Shown: positions 16,439 through 24,886 of the stretch, one piece after another
Layout of the letters: every line of letters begins with the position of its first letter
Numbering within the stretch: position 1 is the stretch's first letter
Assembly (NCBI GenBank): GCA_007125155.1
Contig: SLDR01000029.1
Coordinates: 1-33,538, forward strand
Direction: 5' to 3'
Source of the DNA: Candidatus Campbelliibacteriota bacterium
GTDB lineage: Bacteria; Patescibacteriota; Minisyncoccia; Phycocordibacterales; CSBR16-193
DNA length: 33,538 bases
Program-made: the position numbers and the translations under genes
The notes under the pieces: generated by a model
What the model saw: the letters and a program-made list of their open reading frames with translations, nothing else
Told to the model about the DNA's origin: nothing
The model's database searches: none

Positions 16439-17446
16439 TTATTTATTGAACAAAGATCGATCATTGGACGAAATTTCTTTGTTGAGATGTTCATAAGCTT
16501 TTTGTGTTGCCATCCGACCTCTTGGCGTTCTTTCAATAAATCCTACCTGTATAAGGTAAGGTTCATTATATTCTTCCAGGGTCCCTTTATCTTCCGATAA
16601 TGAAGCGGCTACCGTGTTTAGACCGACGGGACCTCCGCCGAAGTTCATGATTATTGTCTCCAACATTGTTCTGTCGGCCTTGGTCAAACCTATTTCATCA
16701 ATTCCCAAAAGGGAAAAGACTTTCTCGGTCACATCAAGATCAATGACCCTTCTTTTGTGTATTTGTGCATAATCTCGACATCGTTTAAGGAGGTAATTTG
16801 CCGATCTTGGTGTAAAACGGCTTCTTTTGGCTATGTCGAAAACACTCTTGTTATCAACCTCAATATTTAACATTTTTGCCGATCTTCTCAGTATCTCCGA
16901 TATCTCTTCTTCGGTATAGAACTCCAATTTGAAAACTCCACCGGAAAATCTGCTTCTTAAAGGAGAAGACAGAAGTGATATTTTTGTTGTGGCCGCAATA
17001 AGAGTGAATGGAGGCAGTTCCAACTGAATGGTGCGCGCCGAAGGACCTTTTCCGATTATTATATCAAGCGATCCGGATTCCATGGCGGGATACAGGACTT
17101 CCTCAACACTTTTGTTAAGTCTGTGAACCTCGTCAATAAAAAGAATGTCATTAGGCGAAAGGTTGGTGATGACCGATGCCAGATCCCCAACCTTCTCTAT
17201 GGCAGGCCCGGATGTAATTTTTATTTGGTTTCCCGTTTCTTTGGCGACCAGGTGAGTAAGGGTCGTCTTTCCCAGACCCGGAGGACCGTAAAATAGCAAA
17301 TGTTCGGGCGATTGTTTCCTTTCTTTAGCCGCTTTTATCAGTATCGAAAGGTTTTCTTTTACGGACCTTTGGCCGATGTAATCGTCCCACTTTTCCGGTC
17401 TTAATGTCGCATCCAGGGAACCGTTTCGAATCTGATTGCTTGACAT
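16439..17446 (-). CDS. ruvB: Holliday junction branch-migration ATPase RuvB
   Basis: A 335-residue complete RuvB. The N-terminus LRPEKWDDYIGQRSVKENL is typical; Walker A GPPGLGKTT and Walker B FIDEVHRLN are intact, with sensor 1 IAATTK and the arginine-finger region LRSRFSGGVFKLEFY. The C-terminal winged helix (TPRGRMATQKAYEHL) binds DNA. It drives branch migration with RuvA. First gene of a three-gene minus-strand operon (9-nt gap to yebC). Confidence 0.96.
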   Translation of the reverse strand: MSSNQIRNGSLDATLRPEKWDDYIGQRSVKENLSILIKAAKERKQSPEHLLFYGPPGLGKTTLTHLVAKETGNQIKITSGPAIEKVGDLASVITNLSPNDILFIDEVHRLNKSVEEVLYPAMESGSLDIIIGKGPSARTIQLELPPFTLIAATTKISLLSSPLRSRFSGGVFKLEFYTEEEISEILRRSAKMLNIEVDNKSVFDIAKRSRFTPRSANYLLKRCRDYAQIHKRRVIDLDVTEKVFSLLGIDEIGLTKADRTMLETIIMNFGGGPVGLNTVAASLSEDKGTLEEYNEPYLIQVGFIERTPRGRMATQKAYEHLNKEISSNDRSLFNK

Positions 17447-17788
17447 AAAAATATTAATATGATATATTTTGCAAAATCATTGATGCTTTTTGAATTTAAA
17501 GCACCTTAAAAACAAAAAATATAAATTTTCGGCACCGAACCTCCAAGCAACATTTTTATAGCGTTGTTAATGTCGAGGACATTCTGGGTTTTCTGGGGTT
17601 ATCCTTAGGTATTAACTGATAGCTAGCTTTGTTGTTGCTTGGAGGTTCGAGGCTTGAAATATCCTTAAAAAAGACACTTCCTAAGTCTTTCTTCGGAGTA
17701 CTTTTATTATTACCCAACAGGCCTTCCAAATCAAGTAAGAGAACCTTTGTTTCTTTAAAAAGAGGCAGGAGATCTACTCTGATCCACC
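17447..17788. other. Noncoding gap between ruvB and pilB with a long-arm inverted repeat
   Basis: Both neighbours are on the minus strand. I see no convincing gene: a minus frame stays open from about 17571 back into the pilB end, but it has no plausible start. The notable content is a perfect 17-bp inverted repeat, 17536-17552 versus 17633-17649 (arm CGAACCTCCAAGCAACA), enclosing 80 bp. It could be a miniature element or a structured 3' region. Confidence 0.5.
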
Positions 17789-19471
17789 CTAATCTATGCC
17801 TTGCAGGGAGACTATTCTCGAAACCTCTTTATATGAAGTTATACCCTCAAGGACCTTTAAAATTCCATCCTGTTGCATCGTCATTATGCCTTGAGGTATT
17901 GCCGCTCTTTTTATTTCTCTTTCACTGGGATTTCTTGTCACCATCTCTTCTATCGCGGAATCCATTTTGATCCCTTCAAAAACACCGATCCTTCCCTTGT
18001 AACCGGTCTGATGACATTTTTCGCATCCGACATTATCCCAAACATATTCCTTTTGCACTTTTTCAACCGTTTTTTTGTTTTCTATGGAGTTCAGGACCGT
18101 CTCTATCAGAGACTTTTCTTTTTCATTAATTTTTCTTTTGTTTTTACAATTTTCACAAAGCCTTCTTACCAACCTCTGAGCCATTGAAAGATTGACCGCC
18201 GAACCCAGTGTTTTCTCATTTATTCCCAGATCTATAAGTCTGGGAAAAGTTCCGGCCGCATTATTGGTATGTAGGGTTGAGAATACGATGTGTCCCGTAA
18301 GCGCAGCGTTCACTGCGATCTCGGCCGTCTCCTCATCTCTTATCTCACCGACCATTATTATGTCCGGGTCTTGTCTTAAAGCTGAACGAAGACCGTCGGA
18401 AAACCCATAACCTCGGGCATGATCCGTTTGGGTCTGAACAATTCCTTCAAGATGATATTCAATCGGATTCTCTATTGTTAGTATCTTTTTCTGCGGAGTG
18501 TATATCTTTTTAAGAGATGCATAAAGAGTAGTCGTTTTACCTGAGCCCGTAGGACCGGTGGTTAGTATCATACCATTAGGTCTGCTTATTTCTTCGATAA
18601 AAACACTGTACATCTCCTTCCTCATACCCATCTCTTCGAGCGAGATAGAGATGTTCTCAGGGTCCAATATTCTAAGGACCACGGATTCTCCGTTACCACC
18701 CGGGATCACCGATGTTCTGATCTCTATATCCACTTTACCCGTGTCAATGCTAAAACGGCCATCTTGGGCCTTGGTGTCAATGTTAAGCTTCAACTTGGAA
18801 AGCAGTTTTATTCTTGCAAGTATCTGTTTGTAGATGTTAAGTGGAAGGGTCGATATGTCTATCAAAGAACCGTCTATTCTATACCTTAGACGGAGTTCGT
18901 TTTCCGTTGGCTCAAAATGTATATCGGATGACCTTAGGCCGAAAGCTCCGGCCAGTAAGGCTTCAAGTATCGTTGAAGTGTCGGAAAAGCTTTTTTTGGA
19001 GGTAAGTTCCTCGAGGAGAACATTAACATCATCAGTTGTTTTAAGTTGTTTCTTGAATCTTTCGACAGCCTCCGGAGATATCTGAAATGAACCGATGTTC
19101 TTTTTCTTCGTGAACTTAAGATCGCTGTATATATTCCAAGATATTCGCAAACTTTCTTCGGAAACAACATATACTTCAACTATGTATCCCTCTTCTTCAA
19201 GTTCTTTCAGGACCTCCTTTGCTTTTTCATACTCAGGAGAAAGAACACCCACCTTTATTTTTTTGTTAATTTTATCAAAAACGACCAAATGTGCCTCTCG
19301 GGCCTTTTTTTCGGGAATGATACCCACGGCGCTCGTCTTCAAAGAAACCAAAGAAAGATCGACATAAGACAGTCCGCTCTTTTCCGCCAAGCGACGAGCA
19401 AGATGTTCTTGTTCTTGTTTTTTGAAATCGCTTAATCTTTCTTTCTGCTTTTCTTCATTAAAAATAGGCAT
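17789..19471 (-). CDS. pilB: Type IV pilus assembly / type II secretion ATPase (PilB/GspE)
   Basis: A 560-residue secretion ATPase. The N-terminal MshEN-type domain covers residues about 1-150. The C-terminal motor has Walker A GPTGSGKTTT (Lys312), the Asp box region, Walker B IIMVGEIRDEETAE and the His box STLHTNNAA. A tetracysteine zinc site is present (CENC and CEKC, the latter in the C-x2-C pattern before HQTGYKGRIGVFE), diagnostic of PilB/GspE-type extension motors, not PilT. It powers assembly of a type IV pilus distinct from the VirB4 system. No other pilus genes are in this window. Its ATG follows an extended -10 box with no room for a leader. Confidence 0.92.
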   Translation of the reverse strand: MPIFNEEKQKERLSDFKKQEQEHLARRLAEKSGLSYVDLSLVSLKTSAVGIIPEKKAREAHLVVFDKINKKIKVGVLSPEYEKAKEVLKELEEEGYIVEVYVVSEESLRISWNIYSDLKFTKKKNIGSFQISPEAVERFKKQLKTTDDVNVLLEELTSKKSFSDTSTILEALLAGAFGLRSSDIHFEPTENELRLRYRIDGSLIDISTLPLNIYKQILARIKLLSKLKLNIDTKAQDGRFSIDTGKVDIEIRTSVIPGGNGESVVLRILDPENISISLEEMGMRKEMYSVFIEEISRPNGMILTTGPTGSGKTTTLYASLKKIYTPQKKILTIENPIEYHLEGIVQTQTDHARGYGFSDGLRSALRQDPDIIMVGEIRDEETAEIAVNAALTGHIVFSTLHTNNAAGTFPRLIDLGINEKTLGSAVNLSMAQRLVRRLCENCKNKRKINEKEKSLIETVLNSIENKKTVEKVQKEYVWDNVGCEKCHQTGYKGRIGVFEGIKMDSAIEEMVTRNPSEREIKRAAIPQGIMTMQQDGILKVLEGITSYKEVSRIVSLQGID

Positions 19472-19478
19472 GAGTTAC

Positions 19479-19487
19479 ATTTTATCA
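19479..19487 (-). promoter_or_regulatory. Extended -10 promoter for pilB
   Basis: On the minus strand TGATAAAAT (19487-19479); seven nucleotides then precede the ATG at 19471, so the predicted mRNA is leaderless. Confidence 0.45.
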
Positions 19488-19618
19488 GCTTTTTTTATTT
19501 GTAAAAACATCTTTTCTTTTATTGATCATACCTTTTATGTTAATTCGGATCATTCAAAGACGCAAGTTTCAAGAGGGATATTTCCCCGAGTCTAATTAAA
19601 AAGGAGAGAAAACGATCT

Positions 19619-19648
19619 TTAACAATTTATTTGCTTTTTTGCTACAAT
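19619..19648 (+). promoter_or_regulatory. Promoter for tsaE-polA-holA
   Basis: TTAACA (19619-19624), 18-nt spacer, TACAAT (19643-19648). The ATG at 19655 lies at the expected transcription start, predicting a leaderless message and setting the tsaE start. Confidence 0.55.
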
Positions 19649-19654
19649 AGTTCA

Positions 19655-20098
19655 ATGGATGTGATAACCGGAAGTGAAGAAGAGACTGAAAAAAAGGCTT
19701 GGGAAATATTAAAAAAAGCTTTAAAAAACAGAGGTGACAGCAAAAAAGCTTCGGTCATAACCTTTTCAGGGGACCTGGGAAGCGGTAAGACCGTTCTTGT
19801 GAAAGGGGTGGCGAAAGCTTTGGGTGTAAAGGAGAGAGTTTTGAGTCCGACCTTTGTCATAGAAAGACGTTATAAATTGAAGGGAAACAGCAATTATTCT
19901 TTATTAATTCATATAGACGCTTACAGGTTATCCTCCGCTGACGACCTAAAGGCCATTGATTGGGAAAGATCCATTCTTTCTCCGGATAATATAATATGTT
20001 TGGAATGGCCGGAGAATGTTCTTTCCGCCATTCCTCAGAACTCCATAAATGTTCATTTGGAAGTTATTTCGGAAAGTGAGCGTCTTTTGAAATATTGA
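19655..20098 (+). CDS. tsaE: tRNA threonylcarbamoyladenosine biosynthesis ATPase TsaE
   Basis: 147 residues from the ATG at 19655 (an in-frame ATG at 19631 lies inside the promoter and is rejected). P-loop GDLGSGKTVLVKGVAKALG, then SPTFVIERRY and the Walker B/switch region HIDAYRL; the C-terminal CLEWPENV is the TsaE signature. With TsaB, TsaC and TsaD it makes t6A37 on ANN-reading tRNAs in the cytoplasm. It is separated from polA by a single nucleotide, so the two are co-expressed. Confidence 0.93.
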   Translation: MDVITGSEEETEKKAWEILKKALKNRGDSKKASVITFSGDLGSGKTVLVKGVAKALGVKERVLSPTFVIERRYKLKGNSNYSLLIHIDAYRLSSADDLKAIDWERSILSPDNIICLEWPENVLSAIPQNSINVHLEVISESERLLKY

Positions 20099-20099
20099 T

Positions 20100-22481
20100 A
20101 TGTCTAAAAATAAAGAAAAAACAGAGAAAGAAAGCAAAAAACTGGTTCTCCTTGATGCACATGCGATAATTCATCGAGCCTATCATGCTCTTCCCGATTT
20201 CTCATCGCCCGGAGGTGAACCGACAGGGGCTCTTTATGGGTTGGCATCAATGCTTTTGAAAACCATAAATGATCTAAAACCCGATCATATTATTGCTTGT
20301 TTTGATGTTCCGGAGCCCACTTATCGCCATAAGGCGTACGAACAATATAAGGCCGGAAGGCCAAAGGCTGATGAGGCTTTGATAATGCAACTTAAGAGGG
20401 CCAAAGATGTTTTTGATGCATTCGGGATCCCAATATATGAGGTGGCCGGATTTGAGGCTGATGATATTATCGGAACCATTGCCGAAGAGACCAAGGACAA
20501 CAAGGCTCTTTCTATCATAATAGCTTCCGGGGATATGGACACCTTGCAGCTGGTGGACGGAGAGAGAGTGAGAGTTCTGACCTTGAGTAAAGGAATAAAA
20601 GATACCGTTATGTATGATGAGAGGTCGGTAAAAGAAAGATTCGCTTTTGCTCCTCATCTTCTTTCAGACTTTAAGGGACTTCGAGGTGATCCTTCTGATA
20701 ACATACCGGGTGTCCGGGGAATAGGAGAGAAGACCGCCACCAAGTTAATAACTTCATTCGGTGATCTCGAAAGCATAATCAAGGTGGCCAAAGAAGACCC
20801 CGAGAGAATAAAAGAGGTCGGTTTTAATGACCGTATCGTAAAACTTTTAAATGAGAATGTTGAGGAGGCTCGTTTTTCCAAGATGCTTGCCACCATAAGG
20901 ACGGATGCCCCCATCGAATTCTCTTTGCCTGAACATGAATGGAGGGAAGGGTTTGATCTAAATAAGGCGATATCCGTTTTTTTGGAGCTTGGTTTCAGAA
21001 GTCTTGCCGGACGCTTAAAGGAGATAGAGGGCATAAAGAGAGAAATCCATGAGGGTGTTGAAGGTGAGAAGATCGATGAACAAAGAAAAAAAGAACTTCT
21101 TATTGCCACGTGGCTTGTAAATTCGGACATTACCCAACCCAAAGAAGATGACGCACTGGATCTTTTTAATTGCAGAAGCCTTTCCGAGGCCTATTTCAAG
21201 GCGATGGAGACCTTGAAGAGAGACGGTCTGATGTATGTCTTTGAAGAGGTTGAAAAGCCACTTATTCCCATAGTTGAAAAGATGAGAGAGAGGGGGATAA
21301 AAGTGGACAAAAAGGAACTTAAGAAAATTAAAAAGGAATACGAAAGAGAACTTAAGATTCTGGAAAAGAAAATATGGAAACTTGCCGGGAGGGAGTTCAA
21401 TATAAATTCACCCAAGCAGATGGGAGAGGTCCTCTTTGGGGATATCGGTTTGACCTTGAAGAATCACAAAAAAACTTCAACCGGGGCCAAATCGACCCGT
21501 GAATCGGAGCTTGAAAAGCTTAGAGGAGAGCATCCGATCATTGAAGAGATCATCGCTTATCGCGAGCTGGCAAAGATCGTTTCCACTTACATCGAGCCGA
21601 TCCTTTCCATGGTCGACAAGGAGGGCAGGCTTCATGCGGAGTTTGTACAGACAGGTACCACCACAGGAAGATTTTCCTCCAATAAACCGAATCTTCAAAA
21701 TATACCCATAAGCTCAGATAAGGGAAGAAGGATAAGGGATGTTTTCATTGCCGAACCCGACCACAGCCTGATCGCCTTCGATTATTCGCAAATAGATCTT
21801 CGGGCCGCCGCGCTTCTTTCCGGTGATGAAAAACTGATATCAGTTTTCAGATCAAAAGGGGATGTTCATTCGGCGGTTGCGTCCGAGGTTTTCGGAGTAC
21901 CCGAGAGGGAAGTTGACAGCGAGATGAGAAGAAAGGCGAAGGTAATAAATTTCGGTATTTTGTATGGAATGGGAGTAAATTCTTTAAGACAGAATTTGGG
22001 AACATCTCGCTCGGAAGCACAGCAATTTTTAGAAAAGTACTTTGAGCGTTTTTCAACCCTGGCCGATTATATAGAAAAAATTAAAAGATCCGCCCATGAG
22101 CTTGGTTATACGAAGACCTTAATGGGACGTCGAAGGTATGTTGCCGGTCTGAACTCTTCAGTCCCTTATATTCGGGCGGGCGCTGAAAGAATGGCGGTAA
22201 ACGCACCCATACAAGGGACCGCGGCCGACATAATAAAAAAAGCTTCCGTCGCCATTCAAAGATCTCTTAATGAAAAAAACAAGAACGAAGAAGCTTTTCT
22301 TATTCTTCAGGTTCATGACGAACTTGTCTTTGAGGTTTTAGAAGGGTTTGTTGAAGAATTCATTGATTCGACAAAGACCGTTATGGAATCCGTATTGGAG
22401 AAAGAGGGCCGTTCCGAGGTTCCTTTGGAGGTGCATGTTAAAGTTGGTAAAAGTTGGGGTAAGATAGAAAAAATAAGATAA
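20100..22481 (+). CDS. polA: DNA polymerase I, without recognisable 3'-5' exonuclease domain
   Basis: 793 residues (E. coli Pol I has 928). Residues 12 to about 295 form the 5' nuclease domain (LLDAHAIIHRAYHA, FEADDIIGT, GDMDTLQLV, the helix-hairpin-helix GIGEKTATKLI). The polymerase spans about 380-793: motif A DYSQIDLR (561-568), motif B RRKAKVINFGILYGMG and motif C QVHDELVFEV (His739-Asp740-Glu741). Only a short linker lies between, so the 3'-5' exonuclease domain is essentially lost. Motif A has Asp566 where most Pol I enzymes have Glu (E. coli Glu710). It fills gaps and removes primers. holA follows 3 nt after the stop. Confidence 0.95.
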   Translation: MSKNKEKTEKESKKLVLLDAHAIIHRAYHALPDFSSPGGEPTGALYGLASMLLKTINDLKPDHIIACFDVPEPTYRHKAYEQYKAGRPKADEALIMQLKRAKDVFDAFGIPIYEVAGFEADDIIGTIAEETKDNKALSIIIASGDMDTLQLVDGERVRVLTLSKGIKDTVMYDERSVKERFAFAPHLLSDFKGLRGDPSDNIPGVRGIGEKTATKLITSFGDLESIIKVAKEDPERIKEVGFNDRIVKLLNENVEEARFSKMLATIRTDAPIEFSLPEHEWREGFDLNKAISVFLELGFRSLAGRLKEIEGIKREIHEGVEGEKIDEQRKKELLIATWLVNSDITQPKEDDALDLFNCRSLSEAYFKAMETLKRDGLMYVFEEVEKPLIPIVEKMRERGIKVDKKELKKIKKEYERELKILEKKIWKLAGREFNINSPKQMGEVLFGDIGLTLKNHKKTSTGAKSTRESELEKLRGEHPIIEEIIAYRELAKIVSTYIEPILSMVDKEGRLHAEFVQTGTTTGRFSSNKPNLQNIPISSDKGRRIRDVFIAEPDHSLIAFDYSQIDLRAAALLSGDEKLISVFRSKGDVHSAVASEVFGVPEREVDSEMRRKAKVINFGILYGMGVNSLRQNLGTSRSEAQQFLEKYFERFSTLADYIEKIKRSAHELGYTKTLMGRRRYVAGLNSSVPYIRAGAERMAVNAPIQGTAADIIKKASVAIQRSLNEKNKNEEAFLILQVHDELVFEVLEGFVEEFIDSTKTVMESVLEKEGRSEVPLEVHVKVGKSWGKIEKIR

Positions 22482-22484
22482 AAA

Positions 22485-23204
22485 ATGATCATATTTTTAC
22501 ATGGAAACGCCTTTGATAAGCGACAGAAAAAATTTGAAAGAATAATTTCGTCCTTAAGAAAAAAAAGACCCACGTCAGAGCTTTTTTCTTTGAATGAAGA
22601 AAACTTCAGCGAAGGTCAGATGGAAGAACTGCTTTTTGGATCGGGCCTTTTTGACGAGAAGCATATTGTTATTTTGAATAACATTACTCGCATAAAAGAT
22701 ACGGGGGGTCGGATCTTTGGAAAATTGGATAAAATGGCTGAATCTGTGCATGTTTTCATCATTTTGGAAGATGAACCGACACCCGATATTTATAAGAAGA
22801 TATCGGAAAGAGCTCACATGACAGAGGGATTCGAAAGGATTGAGAAAAGAGAAAGGGAGCCGAACGTATTCTCTTTCACCGATGCTATCGGCGAGAGGGA
22901 CAGACGTAAGGCCTGGACGCTTTTCAATTTGAATATTTTTCACGGCAGGGACCCTGAGGAATTTCACGGTTTGGCTCTTTGGATGATCAAGAACATGCGC
23001 GCCGCAAAGGTCTCAATGTCCCCCAAAGACGCCGGTATGAAGCCTTATCCTTACAAAAAGGCCAAAGTTTACAGCGAAAATTACTCAAGCGGGGAGCTGG
23101 AAGAACTTTCAATGGATTTGATCGAAGCCTTAAGAAAGGATAGGAGAGGAGAAACACCCCTCCGATCATCCTTGGAAAGGATATTGTTGGAGATAGAAGT
23201 CTGA
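22485..23204 (+). CDS. holA: DNA polymerase III delta subunit-like protein
   Basis: A 239-residue short version of HolA (typical about 330). The N-terminus MIIFLHGNAFDKRQKKFERI, the segment GSGLFDEKHIVILNNI and the C-terminal KPYPYKKAKVYSENYSSGELEELSMDLIEAL match the delta-subunit clamp-opening and collar domains, although the middle is compressed. It would open the DnaN clamp within the clamp loader. Third gene of the tsaE-polA-holA unit. The divergent sequence leaves some doubt, but the order of elements fits. Confidence 0.75.
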   Translation: MIIFLHGNAFDKRQKKFERIISSLRKKRPTSELFSLNEENFSEGQMEELLFGSGLFDEKHIVILNNITRIKDTGGRIFGKLDKMAESVHVFIILEDEPTPDIYKKISERAHMTEGFERIEKREREPNVFSFTDAIGERDRRKAWTLFNLNIFHGRDPEEFHGLALWMIKNMRAAKVSMSPKDAGMKPYPYKKAKVYSENYSSGELEELSMDLIEALRKDRRGETPLRSSLERILLEIEV

Positions 23205-23227
23205 TATGTTTTTATTTAACTCTTTTG

Positions 23228-23300
23228 TCCGCCCACCAGGGATCGAACCTGGGACCACCGGCTTAAAAGGCCGTTGCTCTACCAGCTGAGCTATGGGCGG
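23228..23300 (-). tRNA. tRNA-Lys (UUU)
   Basis: A complete cloverleaf on the minus strand: acceptor arms CCGCCCA and TGGGCGG, discriminator A, D-arm with GCTCAGCTGGTAGAGC, anticodon loop CTTTTAA giving UUU, and T-arm CCAGGTTCGATCCCTGG. The 3' CCA is not encoded and must be added by CCA transferase. Confidence 0.95.
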
Positions 23301-23360
23301 TCTGCGGTATTTTAAATTCAAATATAAAAATACTACGTTTCAAAATATACTAAAAATAAG

Positions 23361-23855
23361 ATGTCAAGTCAAAGAATTTCAAAACAAAACGACCTTTATC
23401 TTGTACTGCACAATGTAAGGAGCGCTCATAACGTGGGATCGATATTCAGAACAGCCGATGCGGTTGGAGTAAAAAAAATATACTTGACCGGATACACTCC
23501 GACCCCGGTGGATAGACTGGGCAGATCAAGGAATGATGTTGCCAAAACAGCACTCGGTTCCCAGAACCATGTTGCGTGGGAGCATTTTGAAAGAGTGGGT
23601 ACTCTGTTGGATGGGTTGAAGAGAAAAAATATAAAGATCCTTGCCTTGGAGCAGTCAAAGGAGGCCGTCGATTACAAGAGCGTAACCGTTCGACATTCGT
23701 CTGCCCTTGTGGTGGGCAACGAAGTAAGAGGTCTTTCTTCGAACATATTATCAAAGGTTGATCTTATTATTGAAATTCCGATGAAAGGAAAAAAAGAATC
23801 TCTGAACGTTTCGGTGGCGTGCGGGATCGCACTTTTTCGCCTTTGTGATGTATAG
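23361..23855 (+). CDS. SpoU/TrmH-family RNA 2'-O-methyltransferase
   Basis: A 164-residue SPOUT-class enzyme with all three family motifs: motif 1 NVGSIFRTADAVG (about residues 25-37), motif 2 ALVVGNEVRGLS (about 114-125) and motif 3 IEIPMKGKKESLNVSVACGI (about 135-154). The trefoil knot binds SAM and methylates a ribose in tRNA or rRNA; the target cannot be decided. It lacks the N-terminal RNA-binding domain of RlmB-type members and is the size of TrmH/TrmL-like stand-alone enzymes. The ATG lies 9 nt after a TATACT box (23346-23351). Confidence 0.88.
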   Translation: MSSQRISKQNDLYLVLHNVRSAHNVGSIFRTADAVGVKKIYLTGYTPTPVDRLGRSRNDVAKTALGSQNHVAWEHFERVGTLLDGLKRKNIKILALEQSKEAVDYKSVTVRHSSALVVGNEVRGLSSNILSKVDLIIEIPMKGKKESLNVSVACGIALFRLCDV

Positions 23856-23869
23856 AGTTTATTAAGTTA

Positions 23870-24808
23870 TTATTTGGAATTATATAGGATCTGATGTTCA
23901 CAGCAAAAGAATGTACTTCTTCCTTTTATCATGCGGCGTACTATCGTACCGTTACAGTTGCGTCTGGAGCATTTCCGGCCTTTTTTTTGATAAGCCTTGT
24001 GCCGGTACTGGTAAGAGCCCTTTTTTCCATCGGGCTTTCTGTAATCGGAAACCGAGTTTCCGCCCAGGTCTATACCTTGGTGGAGTATGAATTTCATTGA
24101 AGAGAATATTTTATAGAGTTTTTTTTGGGGTATCGCCTCAATTGAACTTTCAGGGTGTACGCCTGCCGACCAAAGTATCTCATCTGAGTAAATGTTGCCT
24201 ATACCCGATATCACAGTCTGTTCCAAAAGAGTTTGTTTTATTTGTTTTCCTACTAAAAAAGGAAAACATTCGAGAAATTTTTTAAAAGTGAAGTTTTTCT
24301 GTAAGGGATCGGGTCCCAGTTTCATCAACGATACCGGAGGGTCTTTGGTGTTGTATATGAAGACCGTTGCGAATTTTCTCGCATCGGAAAGAACCAAATG
24401 GAGGCCGTTGGAGAGAGTGAAGACCAACCTGATAAACCTATTGAAAGGATCGTCTCTCATAGGCCCCTTCTTAACAGCTATCCAGTTTTCAAAAGTAACC
24501 CTTTTCTCTTTTCGGTTGGTCCTTCTGTATTCCCCATAAAGTAAATGACCCGTCATTTTCATGTGGATCAGAATAGTAACGTCTCCCGAAAGATGGATAA
24601 GAATATTTTTTCCTTTTCTTTCGACGTCTGAGATGGTCCGCCCTCGGACCTCTTTCTTCATTTTTTTGAAGTAGTTCTTATCTTTTATGTTCTCCTTGTT
24701 CTTGTAAAAAGGGGAATCATAGCAACTCCAGACATCTTTTATTGAGAGACCGGAAATTTCTCTTTTGAGATAATTAACGGTCGTTTGTACTTCAGCTAGT
24801 TCCGGCAT
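23870..24808 (-). CDS. mutM: Formamidopyrimidine-DNA glycosylase (Fpg/MutM)
   Basis: A 312-residue base-excision repair enzyme that removes 8-oxoguanine and Fapy lesions. It starts MPELAEVQ: the catalytic Pro2 and Glu3 are present, though the usual MPELPEVE is altered at positions 5 and 8. The conserved Lys is in ERKGKNILIHL, and the helix-two-turn-helix is GIGNIYSDEILWSAGVHP. The C-terminal zinc finger is unusual: the first pair is spaced C-x4-C (CSRRNC) and the second is C-x2-H (CCEH) in place of C-x2-C, just before the final Gln-rich end. GRSTFFC is otherwise canonical. It is longer than usual (about 275) because of insertions around residues 60 and 110. Confidence 0.93.
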   Translation of the reverse strand: MPELAEVQTTVNYLKREISGLSIKDVWSCYDSPFYKNKENIKDKNYFKKMKKEVRGRTISDVERKGKNILIHLSGDVTILIHMKMTGHLLYGEYRRTNRKEKRVTFENWIAVKKGPMRDDPFNRFIRLVFTLSNGLHLVLSDARKFATVFIYNTKDPPVSLMKLGPDPLQKNFTFKKFLECFPFLVGKQIKQTLLEQTVISGIGNIYSDEILWSAGVHPESSIEAIPQKKLYKIFSSMKFILHQGIDLGGNSVSDYRKPDGKKGSYQYRHKAYQKKGRKCSRRNCNGTIVRRMIKGRSTFFCCEHQILYNSK

Positions 24809-24812
24809 GTTA

Positions 24813-24840
24813 ATAATATTAGTTATAATAATATTTGCAA
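24813..24840 (-). promoter_or_regulatory. Promoter for mutM
   Basis: On the minus strand TTGCAA (24840-24835), 16-nt spacer, TATTAT (24818-24813). Only four bases separate the -10 box from the ATG at 24808, so a leaderless or near-leaderless message is expected. Confidence 0.45.
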
Positions 24841-24886
24841 CATCAGCCGTAAAAACTTCCCTGTGTGCTGAATATCGGATAGCTAT

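Noticed and set aside
17629-17970. 113-aa plus-strand ORF
   Set aside because: Overlaps the pilB 3' end antisense, begins within the inverted repeat and has low-complexity Leu/Ser/Phe composition.
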